A stretch of 64,000 nt of DNA from JBBSBY01 sp038250835 (GTDB lineage: Bacteria; Desulfobacterota; Desulfomonilia; Desulfomonilales; Desulfomonilaceae), in the NCBI GenBank assembly GCA_038250835.1, contig JBBSBY010000003.1:1-64000 (forward strand), written 5' to 3'. The position numbers and the translations under genes are program-made. Positions 9,361 to 17,779 of the stretch are shown here, in pieces. How positions within the stretch are numbered: position 1 is the stretch's first letter; each line of letters starts with the position of its first letter. The notes beneath the pieces were generated by a model, which searched no databases, had not been told where the DNA came from, and saw only the letters and a program-made list of their open reading frames with translations.

Positions 9361-11385
9361 TTATCTGCCGCGCCGCGATCTTTGCCGATTTGACCTGTTG
9401 CGGTTTCTGTCCTCCTCAGGCGCTCTCCGGGGCCTCGGCGGCTTTTTGATGTCCTCTACGGCCACTCCCAGCAAACCACCCGGAACCATTGATGTAGTGA
9501 TTTCATTATTGTTCATAACACTTAGCGTTACATTTTTTTCGTTGTAATGGTCTTCGATTAATTTCTTAAATGCGGCGACTCGAAAGCCTGTTTCTCCCCC
9601 ATATTCAATTATAATATCTCCGGAAACCACTCCGGCCCGATCCGCTGCGCCGCCTTTTTTCACTTGCGTAACTTTCACACCGGGGGACGTTTCGAGATCC
9701 TGTAATCTTGCCAACACTATTCGGACGCTCCCTGCGTCACCTATTTTGCGAAACTCCGATAACGCCTGTGTGTAAAGCTCCTTCCCTTTGTAAACTCGAT
9801 TTCGTTCCGCGTATATACCAGCCAGCGTCGCCTTTACTCGAGGAATCCATTTATAGTCTTCTCGTTCCTCATAAATTTTTAAAGCTTGTTCCAGGTCCCG
9901 AGTCGCTTGATCCCATTGCTGCTGCTGAGCGGCAAACATTGCTTCTCTGAATAACCGTAGACCCTCATTTTCACTGGGCGGCATCTTGGCGTCTTTGGCC
10001 TTTGCATCAGATTTTTTGGCATCCTTCGCCGCCAAAGGATCATTGTCCTCCATGGCAACCCTGAAGCCTAAATTCCAAAAGTTCATGGTGGGTCCGGAAA
10101 ACCCGCGGAAAGCGCATCTAGCGTCTGATGGGCCGGCGTACCAGTTTCCTCCCTTATTCAGTCTGGACACTCCGCTACTCGGACCCGGGGGATCATCTAT
10201 GGGGGAACTTTCATAGTAGTTCCGTTCGTACCTGTCCTGCACCCACTGCATCACGTTCCCCGCCATGTCATAAAGCCCGTAAGCGTTAGGAGGAAACGCA
10301 GTAACAGGAGAAACATACTGAAAGCCGTCATTTACGGTCGTGAGGCTTTCCGGAAGTTTCGGAGATCCATCACCGAAATTTGCGTCGTTATCGCCGTGGA
10401 GCCTATCGCCCCAGGGGTATCTACTCCATGCGCGACCGCCGCGACAGCTCATTTCCCATTCAGCTTCAGTGGGTAACCTGTAAGTCCGTTTCTCTTTACG
10501 ACTTAGCCATTTGCAAAAAGCCACGGCGTCATTCCATGAAACAAACACCACGGGCTGATCATCGGCTATTTGCCAGGGCACTGAGTCCCATTTCATTTTT
10601 TTATCGGGCGTCCAGCGTCCCTCTTTATGACTATAGATCATCCCGCCGTCGCCTTTTTCCGCGTCGGTCTTGTAGCCGGAGTCTTTGATGAATTGTCTGA
10701 ATTGCCCGACCGTAACCGGAGTAGTACCCATGAAAAAAGACTTGGTAATACGCACCGGATGCAGGGGCATTTCATCTTGAAACCATTGCTTGTGCCCTTC
10801 GCGCCATACCTTTTTGAAGGTGAGCCGCAACCAATCCATTTCCCTCTTGGGACTGCCCATCATGTACTCACCTGCTGGAATCTTAACCAGTTTGAGTCCG
10901 ACGGAGTTTGTTTCATATATTTTCGTTGTTGGTTTTTCGAGTATCGCGTCAAGTCCTCGAAGCGCTTTTGACCATTGAGCGCAGTCCTTTACGCTTTCAG
11001 GGGTTCCATCGCACTCCCGGAGAGCCTCTCGAATGAGCTCCCTGGCGGCCAAATTATTTCCTTCCACTATCAGCTCGCCCACGCGTCGAATGCGTTCTGG
11101 AATGGTGGTTTGTCGGGGTCGAGTTTCCGTGTTGTCGATGCCGACATCATTGGCGGCTAAAAGACGACCGATCAAATCGACTGCGCAGGTCGGGCAATCA
11201 GAAGGCGGTTCGTTTATAGTTCGAGGCTGCGAGGGATTAGGACCATCGTCTTTGCCGGAATGAGCGGCGGGCGAGGTATTTACGATCAAAATAGTCAAAA
11301 GCAAAACTAAAAAGTAAATGGTAAGAAACTGGGCCGGCACACGCGCCGAGGTATTGAATTTGCAAATAACCATATGTTTAATCAT
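9361..11385 (-). CDS. Exported SUMF1 (FGE-sulfatase)-domain protein with TPR and PDZ domains
   Basis: The 674-residue protein starts with a hydrophobic export signal or anchor (about residues 20-42). A sulfatase-modifying-factor fold follows at about 165-450, with typical SUMF1 blocks such as IPAGEYMMGS, RLPTEAEWE, YPWGD and AGNVMQWV. A TPR-like helical stretch comes next (about 475-565), then a PDZ domain (about 570-650, GGAADRAGVVSGDIIIEYGG) and a basic Arg/Asn-rich tail. True formylglycine-generating enzymes need two cysteines in the final GGS...C....C block. Here the block reads GGNWYAGPSDARCAFRG, so the first Cys is absent and sulfatase activation is unlikely. Many bacterial SUMF1 domains are binding or Ser/Thr-kinase-associated modules instead. 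The TPR and PDZ parts suggest a protein-assembly role in the periplasm. No sulfatase is nearby. Confidence 0.85.
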   Translation of the reverse strand: MIKHMVICKFNTSARVPAQFLTIYFLVLLLTILIVNTSPAAHSGKDDGPNPSQPRTINEPPSDCPTCAVDLIGRLLAANDVGIDNTETRPRQTTIPERIRRVGELIVEGNNLAARELIREALRECDGTPESVKDCAQWSKALRGLDAILEKPTTKIYETNSVGLKLVKIPAGEYMMGSPKREMDWLRLTFKKVWREGHKQWFQDEMPLHPVRITKSFFMGTTPVTVGQFRQFIKDSGYKTDAEKGDGGMIYSHKEGRWTPDKKMKWDSVPWQIADDQPVVFVSWNDAVAFCKWLSRKEKRTYRLPTEAEWEMSCRGGRAWSRYPWGDRLHGDNDANFGDGSPKLPESLTTVNDGFQYVSPVTAFPPNAYGLYDMAGNVMQWVQDRYERNYYESSPIDDPPGPSSGVSRLNKGGNWYAGPSDARCAFRGFSGPTMNFWNLGFRVAMEDNDPLAAKDAKKSDAKAKDAKMPPSENEGLRLFREAMFAAQQQQWDQATRDLEQALKIYEEREDYKWIPRVKATLAGIYAERNRVYKGKELYTQALSEFRKIGDAGSVRIVLARLQDLETSPGVKVTQVKKGGAADRAGVVSGDIIIEYGGETGFRVAAFKKLIEDHYNEKNVTLSVMNNNEITTSMVPGGLLGVAVEDIKKPPRPRRAPEEDRNRNRSNRQRSRRGR

Positions 11386-11662
11386 CGATTTTAGCTCGCA
11401 ACAGATATTAGTATTTAGAATTTTCTTGACAACTCTTTCATTTAGGAGAATCCTAGCAGACGTGAGGGGTGAGTCAAGGGTCTTTTAAATCGATTGCATG
11501 CTTCAATGTAATGGCTTAGCGCATCAAAGCAAATAATCGTTGACAAAAGTAATCGATCATGATAGCGATTAGATATACCTTGTCTCACTTTAATAGAGGG
11601 AAAAACCGTTTTTGTAAGAGAACGGAAATTCGGTCTTTTATTTTCATTAGGAGGTCTCATTA

Positions 11663-12046
11663 ATGAAAAGATTTGCAGTGACGCTCGCGGTTTTCGGTAT
11701 GGTGATGTTGTTCGCTACATACGCAGTGGGCTTCTATGCTTGGGCGCCCTTTGCTTCATATGGCGCGGCGGCAAGTGGCTCCAGCTCAAGCGGTTACAAT
11801 TACAACGCTTCCAGCAGCTCGAGTGGCTATTGGCCTGCCAGCTCCAGCAGCAGCGGCTACACCTATACCTGCATGCCCGCTTCCAGCAGCTCAAGCGGCT
11901 ACAATTATTCCTGTGTGCCTGCTTCCAGCAGCTCAAGCGGTTACAATTACAACGCTTCCAGCAGCTCAAGCGGCTACTACTGGCCGGCTTCCTCATCCAG
12001 CAGTGGATATTATCCCGCCAGCAGCTCCTCAAGTGGTTGGTTCTAG
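11663..12046 (+). CDS. Small secreted low-complexity protein with eight Ser-rich SGY repeats
   Basis: I do not recognise a family. The 127-residue product has a cleavable-looking signal peptide (about 1-22, MKRFAVTLAVFGMVMLFATYAVG). The rest is eight near-identical units of the form A-S-S-S-S-S-G-Y (the first is ASGSSSSGY, the last ends SGWF). Linkers between units are NYN, WP, TYTCMP, NYSCVP, NYN, YWP and P. Only two cysteines occur, one each in the CMP and CVP linkers. A strong AGGAGG site lies at 11650-11655 and a hairpin terminator follows the stop, so the gene is probably a well-expressed single unit. The Ser/Gly/Tyr composition recalls adhesive or fibre-forming secreted proteins, but that is only analogy. 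The repeats leave other frames open too; signal peptide and RBS select this one. Confidence 0.8.
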   Translation: MKRFAVTLAVFGMVMLFATYAVGFYAWAPFASYGAAASGSSSSGYNYNASSSSSGYWPASSSSSGYTYTCMPASSSSSGYNYSCVPASSSSSGYNYNASSSSSGYYWPASSSSSGYYPASSSSSGWF

Positions 12047-12075
12047 TAGATTAGCCATTTAATTGTATTTCTTGG

Positions 12076-12111
12076 CGAGGCGAGTATTTTTAATAGTACC
12101 GCCTCGTTTTT
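12076..12111 (+). terminator. Intrinsic terminator after the SGY-repeat gene
   Basis: A perfect 7-bp stem, CGAGGCG (12076-12082) and CGCCTCG (12100-12106), closes a 17-base AT-rich loop and is followed directly by TTTTT (12107-12111). It lies 30 bases after the repeat-protein stop. Confidence 0.8.
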
Positions 12112-12194
12112 AATTGAAGCGCTATAAAACAATCATCGCAACCAAGTTTTATTGTGTTTATAAGTAATGCTTATTCACTAGAGAATCTGCTAAT

Positions 12195-12659
12195 ATGAAA
12201 AAGTCCACATTTCTACCATCCACGTTGTTTACACTAATTCTATCTATTTGCTCCGTAATCTTAGGATGCTCAAGTTCCACATACAATCCGCAACAGACGC
12301 AAAACGCCGAGAAAATATCCGGCGCATGGGTCCTTAAAGCCCGCATTGTGGATGGTGTAGAAACTCCGGCCACGCAGCGGATAATGAAACTGATGTTTAA
12401 TCCCAACGGTAGCTTCATCGCGTTTTATAGAGGGGAAGAGTCTCAAAAATGGGTGCGAGCCGGTAATGGCGGATTTTCCTTTGATCCTCCAACACTGACC
12501 TTGTATTGGGATTCAGGACAAAACCTTACGCTATTGATGCTCAAGAATGAGTCGGACCGACTGCTGCTCCATCACGGAAGAAATCTTGCTCCGTTAAGCA
12601 GTCAAGAACCCGACGAGGTTTTTGTCAAGGAAGCTCCTGAAAAAGGCCCTACAAAATAG
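12195..12659 (+). CDS. Putative lipoprotein
   Basis: A 154-residue protein with a lipoprotein signal: a Lys-Lys start, a hydrophobic core, and the lipobox VILGC, so Cys25 would be lipidated. After a short Ser/Thr/Gln linker the mature part begins SGAWVLKARIVDG and contains FNPNGSFIAFYRG, alternating polar and aromatic residues as in lipocalin-like small beta-barrel domains. No named family is recognisable. It lies 83 bases past the SGY-repeat terminator and probably has its own promoter. Confidence 0.75.
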   Translation: MKKSTFLPSTLFTLILSICSVILGCSSSTYNPQQTQNAEKISGAWVLKARIVDGVETPATQRIMKLMFNPNGSFIAFYRGEESQKWVRAGNGGFSFDPPTLTLYWDSGQNLTLLMLKNESDRLLLHHGRNLAPLSSQEPDEVFVKEAPEKGPTK

Positions 12660-12899
12660 ATCCACATCTCGGTCTATTTCGCTTATACTTGTGAGGTTGG
12701 AAAAATCTCTGAATTATCGATAGCCACAAGACCTGAGGGCAAGGCAGTTAACCACAAGCTGTTATCACAAAGCTAAAACCAGCGCCAACTCGCATTCAGA
12801 TAAATTCCCAGCTTCAGACGATCTGACGCTCGTCGGAAGGTTCTCTTTTAGAGCATCTTCGCAATTCCGGCTAAAATTGCGCTACCATCTTAATAAACA

Positions 12900-14084
12900 T
12901 TATTCAAATTTCATTGCGGTTACCGAATCTAACCTACTGGCCCGGATCGACGGGTAAATTCCAGAGAGTATCCCCAAAAACGCTGTGAACAGCAAACCAC
13001 CAAGGACGCTCATTGAGATCATTACGGGAGACACTTCAACGCCGAGAGGTCCTTTCAGTAGCTGGACGCTCAATAACCCCAGGACGACACCGCTTGAGCC
13101 GGCGATGACGCTTATCAGTATGGCTTCGGTCAAAAACTGGACCATAATCACTTCTTCTTTGGCGCCGAGAGCCTTCCGCAAGCCAATCTCACGTGTCCGG
13201 TCCTGAACGGCTGAAAGCATAACACTGGTTATACCGAGCCCGCCCAAAACTATGGTTACCCCCAGGGCTGCGTACACGAATAATTTCACAAGATAAACAG
13301 TAGATTGAACTTTCTTGATTCTCTGGGGATAGTGCAAGACCCGGATTCCCGCGTCATAGCCTTTGTGGGAAGCGTGGAGAATCTGCAGCGCTTGGTTTCT
13401 AACGCTTTCCACTTTATTCCAATTGTCCACACGAATGTAAATAGTCTGAATGTGATAAAGGCCGCGAAACAGATTTTGGGCGGTTGTAATGGGAACGAAA
13501 ACCGAACGTTGAATATCGGAGTGCTGTATGCCCCCGAGCACACCGATAATTTCAAAAGTGAGATTTTGTACTCGGAGCGTTTGGCCCACCGGATCTTTAT
13601 CTCCAAAAAGATACTTCACCACATCTCTACCAAGAACGCAGACATTTTTGCGCAAGACGACGTCGGATGGGCCGATTAGACGACCTCGGAGTAAGGTCGG
13701 GGTTTGAGTCTGCCAATACTCTTGGTCTATTCCAAACAACCCCGGGCTCCACTGAGTAGTCCTAAAAAAGCTGTCCACTTGCGGTAATGAAACAATCGGA
13801 GCTACAGCAGTAACATCCGGCAATTCCTTTAGTTTATTGACATCACGCTGATAAAATTGGCCCGGATGATAATTGTCTTCATTCACCCAGTAGGCTTTCA
13901 TTACAGTGGCCTCGCCGAGCAACTCAAGATGCTCGCCCATCTTAGTTTCCACCGAGTCGCCCATTGTTTGGATAATGATTAAACCGGCGGTTCCAACGGC
14001 AATTCCGGCAATAACGGCTTTATATCTACGCCGGTTTCGCAAGACGAGGCGCCAACACATGGTCAGCAAATCATCAAATTTCAA
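12900..14084 (-). CDS. MacB/FtsX-family ABC transporter permease
   Basis: A 394-residue inner-membrane protein with the four-helix MacB layout. An N-terminal helix (about 22-42, AVIAGIAVGTAGLIIIQTMG) is followed by a periplasmic MacB-PCD domain of about 230 residues. Three helices come at the C-terminus, with the conserved cytoplasmic stretch DRTREIGLRKALGAK between helices 2 and 3. Proteins of this class do not form a substrate channel. They transmit force from ATP hydrolysis across the membrane to a periplasmic partner, for example in antibiotic or toxin export or lipoprotein sorting. The start is a TTG with GGAG 6 bases upstream. No ATPase or adaptor gene is adjacent, so its partner is encoded elsewhere or supplied by another operon such as the one at 26.7-29.8 kb. 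Confidence 0.88.
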   Translation of the reverse strand: MKFDDLLTMCWRLVLRNRRRYKAVIAGIAVGTAGLIIIQTMGDSVETKMGEHLELLGEATVMKAYWVNEDNYHPGQFYQRDVNKLKELPDVTAVAPIVSLPQVDSFFRTTQWSPGLFGIDQEYWQTQTPTLLRGRLIGPSDVVLRKNVCVLGRDVVKYLFGDKDPVGQTLRVQNLTFEIIGVLGGIQHSDIQRSVFVPITTAQNLFRGLYHIQTIYIRVDNWNKVESVRNQALQILHASHKGYDAGIRVLHYPQRIKKVQSTVYLVKLFVYAALGVTIVLGGLGITSVMLSAVQDRTREIGLRKALGAKEEVIMVQFLTEAILISVIAGSSGVVLGLLSVQLLKGPLGVEVSPVMISMSVLGGLLFTAFLGILSGIYPSIRASRLDSVTAMKFE

Positions 14085-14180
14085 TTGACGCTCCGGATAT
14101 CAATAAGTCTAAAAGATTCACCTGGTTATTATAATACATTCGTTTAGAAAGCGGAAGCTTTGCAAAAAAGCGGACAGCTT

Positions 14181-15164
14181 TCAGCAGACTGCATCCTCAG
14201 ACACGCCCTTTTCTTTTTGAAAATAAATTTTACGTAATTGAGACAAAGTCATGGATTCTGTATTATTTTCCTTAAACAACCACAGAAAAAGAGAATCCAA
14301 TTTTTGAAGGAATCTGTCTACATCGCTCTTTGTTCTGTGCTGGGGACAACCGCCGGGAATGAGTTCGGAAGAATGGAAAAACAAGGAAATAACCTCTCCC
14401 CCTCGAGAAATATGTAGTCTGGCGCCATAGATTAACCGATTAAGACCCGTCCACATCGGCTGGACGGGAAAGCTGCCGAAATGGCCGGCAAGTAGCCCAA
14501 CCCAGTTCTCAGGAAGAAGCTTATAATCCAGGGTCATTTGAAAGTACCTATTCATTGCCGGAATGATTGGAACCACTGTAACTGGAACTTCCAAGACGTC
14601 GGAATCGCCGGCAGAAAGAATATTACAGCAATCAGGAAAATACGGGTCCGTGGGCGCTGAAATGTGATCAGGCCCACCGTAGGATTTGTGCATTGGGCAA
14701 ATGCTGCTGTCAACTTTGATTCCAAAGTCTCTCAGTAGTGAAAACATTGTAGGCCCCATGTTGAATCTACCCATTCGGAAGGATCGCGCTGAAAACCCAG
14801 CTCCATTTATGGAGTCAATTAGGTGATTCAACTTGGCCGCGAGAATATCTCTTGGGATCATCTCCGAAGGAACGGGCTCTCTATAGTTGAACTGTTTCAG
14901 AGGCGGAGTGTTCCAATGGTGCAGATGAGCGCCTATTTCCGCGTTCCAATTCGCAGCAAGTTTACTGAACAAATCATGATACCGTTTGTGTTTTGCTACA
15001 TGATAGGTCAACAGCAGGGTGGGTCTAATATCCCATTCACGGAATAGGGGATCAAGAATGTTCAGAGATGTTACGTTTGAAATGGGGATGTTACTTCGAC
15101 TATAACTTCCCGAGAATAGGCCCTCTTCTTCAACATCTATTGTGACAACAAGTTTAATCGGCAT
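14181..15164 (-). CDS. NodB-like polysaccharide deacetylase family protein
   Basis: The 327-residue protein has the hallmarks of the carbohydrate esterase 4 (NodB) fold. Near the N-terminus is VVTIDVEEEG, where the Asp/Glu cluster matches the catalytic and metal-binding aspartates. Later comes EIGAHLHHWNTPPL, matching the metal-binding H-x-x-x-H block. These enzymes remove N- or O-acetyl groups from surface or cell-wall glycans. No signal peptide is visible, so it may act in the cytoplasm on a lipid-linked or nucleotide-linked sugar. Similar proteins occur within exopolysaccharide clusters, but no glycosyltransferase flanks it here. It lies 97 bases upstream of the ABC permease on the same strand. 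Confidence 0.75.
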   Translation of the reverse strand: MPIKLVVTIDVEEEGLFSGSYSRSNIPISNVTSLNILDPLFREWDIRPTLLLTYHVAKHKRYHDLFSKLAANWNAEIGAHLHHWNTPPLKQFNYREPVPSEMIPRDILAAKLNHLIDSINGAGFSARSFRMGRFNMGPTMFSLLRDFGIKVDSSICPMHKSYGGPDHISAPTDPYFPDCCNILSAGDSDVLEVPVTVVPIIPAMNRYFQMTLDYKLLPENWVGLLAGHFGSFPVQPMWTGLNRLIYGARLHISRGGEVISLFFHSSELIPGGCPQHRTKSDVDRFLQKLDSLFLWLFKENNTESMTLSQLRKIYFQKEKGVSEDAVC

Positions 15165-15628
15165 TCTTTGATCTCGTTACCCGGGCGACGTAATCTGATG
15201 GGGAGATAGATGGACGAAATTCTCTTCCCGACCTACGCTTCAACTATTATACTGATTCCCGAAAGTCATCACGAATTCACTGACCAAGATTCTTCAATCA
15301 GTAGACGATCCGAGTTGCTCAAAACTATAAAGCCAGGTTATGCATTGACGGCTGATCATCGTCATGCCGGCGCATGCTGGGATCGAGGAAGATCTGGGTC
15401 CCAACTTTTACCTGAAAATACCCTCGGCGGCGCACTGAGGAGCATTTTTATTTTTCGTTGTGACCACATCTGGTCATAGCCGTTCGTTCGTTGGGACGAC
15501 GGAAAAAGGCGCCATTCCGACAGAACTTTCGAGAATCTTATGATCCTTAGTTTCAATATTTTATTGAAAACATATATTAACGATATTAATTCATCTAAGA
15601 AGGACACTTTGCCGGAAGTTTTGGATTA
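15165..15628. other. Intergenic region carrying a dispersed repeat copy
   Basis: This gap of 464 bases holds no supported gene. Most of its centre (about 15255-15400) is copy A of the dispersed repeat, in minus orientation. The frame at 15210-15479 on the plus strand simply reads through that repeat. Confidence 0.6.
15255..15400 (-). repeat. Dispersed two-module intergenic repeat, copy A
   Basis: Read on the minus strand, module 1 contains CAGCATGCGCCGGCATGACG. Module 2 contains GGCTTTATAG, TTGAGCAACTCGGATC and TTCGTGATGACTTT. The same order and very similar bases recur at about 31.92-32.04 kb and 55.45-55.56 kb. Copy A has roughly 25 extra bases between the two modules compared with copy C. 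Confidence 0.7.
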
Positions 15629-16168
15629 TCAATTGAGTTTGTCCCGTTCTTCAAGCATAACTCGGGAAATATCCTCGATTATACGTTCAACCCAGTGTTC
15701 GGGATATGTTGCCGCTATATGTATCATGCTATAGTGCCTCAATCCCCAATTCCAAACCATTGCATCGGCAATGCACTCAAGCCGTTCCTTGAATCTTGCC
15801 TTTTCGCCGCGTTCATGCGGCCATTCTTCTTCAGGAGGCCTGCCGGCGACTACATGACCCAGCTCTCTTAACAGGCAGCCAATAAAGAGATCTTCGGAAA
15901 AATCCAATTGTTCCGAATACCCGTCAATGACGTATTTTCTTCTATTCTGCGGTCCTGAAGATTTTGTGCTCATCCCAAGTGGAATGTTCAAATCCTCCTG
16001 AAAAACTATGGCGCAATCTCGTTCTCCTGAAATGAAAAGATTTAGCGCTTCATCGGGCAGCAACGAAAATACCTTTTTCACTCTACCTAGAGTCAATAAT
16101 CGTTTGTCGTCCGGAATTCCATCGACAAATTTTACATGATCACTAATATATTTGGTTAGGTTGTCCAT
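15629..16168 (-). CDS. Hypothetical protein with degenerate zincin motif (RELGH)
   Basis: I do not recognise a named family for this 179-residue cytoplasmic protein. The central helix reads CLLRELGHVV (residues 98-107). It is followed about 25 residues later by ERLECIADAMVWNWG, which resembles the third-ligand helix (E..AD) of ImmA/M78-like zinc peptidases. In a working zincin the first motif would be HExxH; here the first His is Arg101, while Glu102 and His105 are kept. It is therefore either a pseudo-enzyme or has a shifted metal site. It has no signal peptide. It lies 130 bases upstream of the TPR gene's stop on the same strand. Confidence 0.65.
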   Translation of the reverse strand: MDNLTKYISDHVKFVDGIPDDKRLLTLGRVKKVFSLLPDEALNLFISGERDCAIVFQEDLNIPLGMSTKSSGPQNRRKYVIDGYSEQLDFSEDLFIGCLLRELGHVVAGRPPEEEWPHERGEKARFKERLECIADAMVWNWGLRHYSMIHIAATYPEHWVERIIEDISRVMLEERDKLN

Positions 16169-16298
16169 GTTGAACTCGTAATAATTTCAACCTGAGAGAC
16201 CAGGTGACGCAATAAAGTCACATGAGCCATAGTCCTTTGATCGAAAGTCAGTCAGTAAAAGCATAGAAAGCTGGCAAATAGTGAAACCGGCAAAGACT

Positions 16299-17507
16299 CT
16301 ACCAAAGAGTCCTAAACGTAGCGTTTTCCTCTTCCAGGGACGACGCAGGTTGTGACGCACGCCCTTGCCACTTGCTGAGCATCTGTTGATAATCTTGATT
16401 CTTAGGATCAATCGCAATAGCCTTGCGCAGAGAGTCAATGGCGGCTTCTCGATGATTCGTCGCATACTGAACTTCCGACAATGATTCAAGTAAATCAGGG
16501 CTGTCTCCCTTTGTCATCTGTACGGCCTTTTCCGCATAACGCAACGCCAGCGCCGGATTGCGAAGACTCTTGTCCGGGCTGTTTAAATACAATAGAGCTA
16601 ACGCTGAGTAAGCCGGCGCAAACTTTTTATCTATATCAATAGCTTTCTCGAAATCCTTTTTAGCCAATTCAAATTCTCCAAGCTTTGCGTAGGCTGTACC
16701 CCTATCTTTATACAGTATGGGTGAATTCTGATTCACCTCAATAACCTTACCGAATTCTTCCAGGGCCTTGTCATGTCTACCCTTGCCACTCAAAGCCATA
16801 CCTCGATTGTGATACGCCGATGTGAATCCCGTATCGAGCTTTAACGCTTTGTCGAAATTTTCCAGAGCCTTATCAAATTCCTTCAGGCGTAAGTAGGCGA
16901 CGCCTCTATTGTTGTAAAACATTGCCTTGTTTGCGTCCAATTGTATTGCCTTGTCGAATTCCTCAATTGCGGCTTTGTAGTCCCTTATGCCGTTTAAGGC
17001 AAAACCCAGGTTATTATATAACTTAGCGTCTTTGGGATTAAGCCTGATTGCTTTCTCAAAATCCTTCACGGCGCTTGCGTAATCGTTTTTGCCGTTGTAT
17101 GCGAATCCCCTGGTGTTGAGCGCTTCCGCTGAGAGAGGATCCAGGGTCACAGCCACCGAAAGAGCATCTATAGCCTTGTCGTACTCGTTTACGGCATTAT
17201 AAGCGAAGCCCAAACGTACAAAAGCGGCGGAATACGCCGGATCTAATTTTGTCGCCTGGACCAGGTCTTTAATGGCCATGTTGGGTTCAGTTTTACGGAG
17301 ATAAGCTTCGCCTCTCTTGGCCCACGCGTGCGCTGAATTTGGCATGGTTTTGATGGCATCGGTATAATGACTGATCGCTTCATCTAAATTATTGGAATCT
17401 TCAGCGTCGAGGCCGCGTCTGTACGAATCTACAAAGGACACGGCGTATGCTTCAACGCTCATGGTGATCAGCAAGATTATCAGAAGGATTGCTGATTTGC
17501 CTCGCAT
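16299..17507 (-). CDS. Exported tetratricopeptide-repeat protein
   Basis: A 402-residue periplasmic protein made almost wholly of tandem TPR units (roughly ten), each near 34 residues with the pattern A-(x)-NNRG-A-Y-..-Y-..-A-..-D-..-KAI-..-P. Examples are YNNLGFALNGIRDYKAAIEEF and YHNRGMALSGKGRHDKALEEF. A signal peptide opens the protein (MRGKSAILLIILLITMSVEA). I chose the ATG at 17507 because GGAG sits five bases ahead of it; the longer frame starting at 17528 lacks a site. TPR solenoids bind partner proteins and often serve secretion, envelope assembly or glycan export. The C-terminal 20 residues (ASQPASSLEEENATFRTLW) lie outside the repeats. Confidence 0.85.
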   Translation of the reverse strand: MRGKSAILLIILLITMSVEAYAVSFVDSYRRGLDAEDSNNLDEAISHYTDAIKTMPNSAHAWAKRGEAYLRKTEPNMAIKDLVQATKLDPAYSAAFVRLGFAYNAVNEYDKAIDALSVAVTLDPLSAEALNTRGFAYNGKNDYASAVKDFEKAIRLNPKDAKLYNNLGFALNGIRDYKAAIEEFDKAIQLDANKAMFYNNRGVAYLRLKEFDKALENFDKALKLDTGFTSAYHNRGMALSGKGRHDKALEEFGKVIEVNQNSPILYKDRGTAYAKLGEFELAKKDFEKAIDIDKKFAPAYSALALLYLNSPDKSLRNPALALRYAEKAVQMTKGDSPDLLESLSEVQYATNHREAAIDSLRKAIAIDPKNQDYQQMLSKWQGRASQPASSLEEENATFRTLW

Positions 17508-17779
17508 TGTAACTCCTAAATCAATCATGCGTCGCGTCGTCCGGGCGCCTCTGGAACGATGGATTTACGACACCATTCTTAACCGCTTAGGGTTTTGAAA
17601 TCAAGAATCGGATTGACGGCAATGAATGCCGGTATACCTTTGAAATAGGTTCGTCGCAATCTCAGGGCCACTCACGCATACTTGATTGAATAATAACGAT
17701 TCCGAATCTCATGTTCGAGGTATATACTTGTTTTAAATGTGATTGGCAAGACGCAGCCAAATTTCGGAAGGAGACGGAC

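Noticed and set aside
9361..11385. Sulfatase-activating formylglycine-generating enzyme
   Set aside because: The SUMF1 domain lacks the first of the two catalytic cysteines, and no sulfatase is nearby.
11763..12040. Possible CRISPR-like direct repeats
   Set aside because: The repeats are short, in codon phase, unevenly spaced and encode a continuous secreted protein; no cas genes are present.
11715..12062. Open frames on both strands overlapping the SGY-repeat gene
   Set aside because: Repetitive DNA keeps several frames open. Only the frame at 11663 has a signal peptide and a strong RBS.
15210..15479. 89-codon plus-strand frame in an intergenic region
   Set aside because: It reads through the dispersed repeat and does not match any protein family I know.
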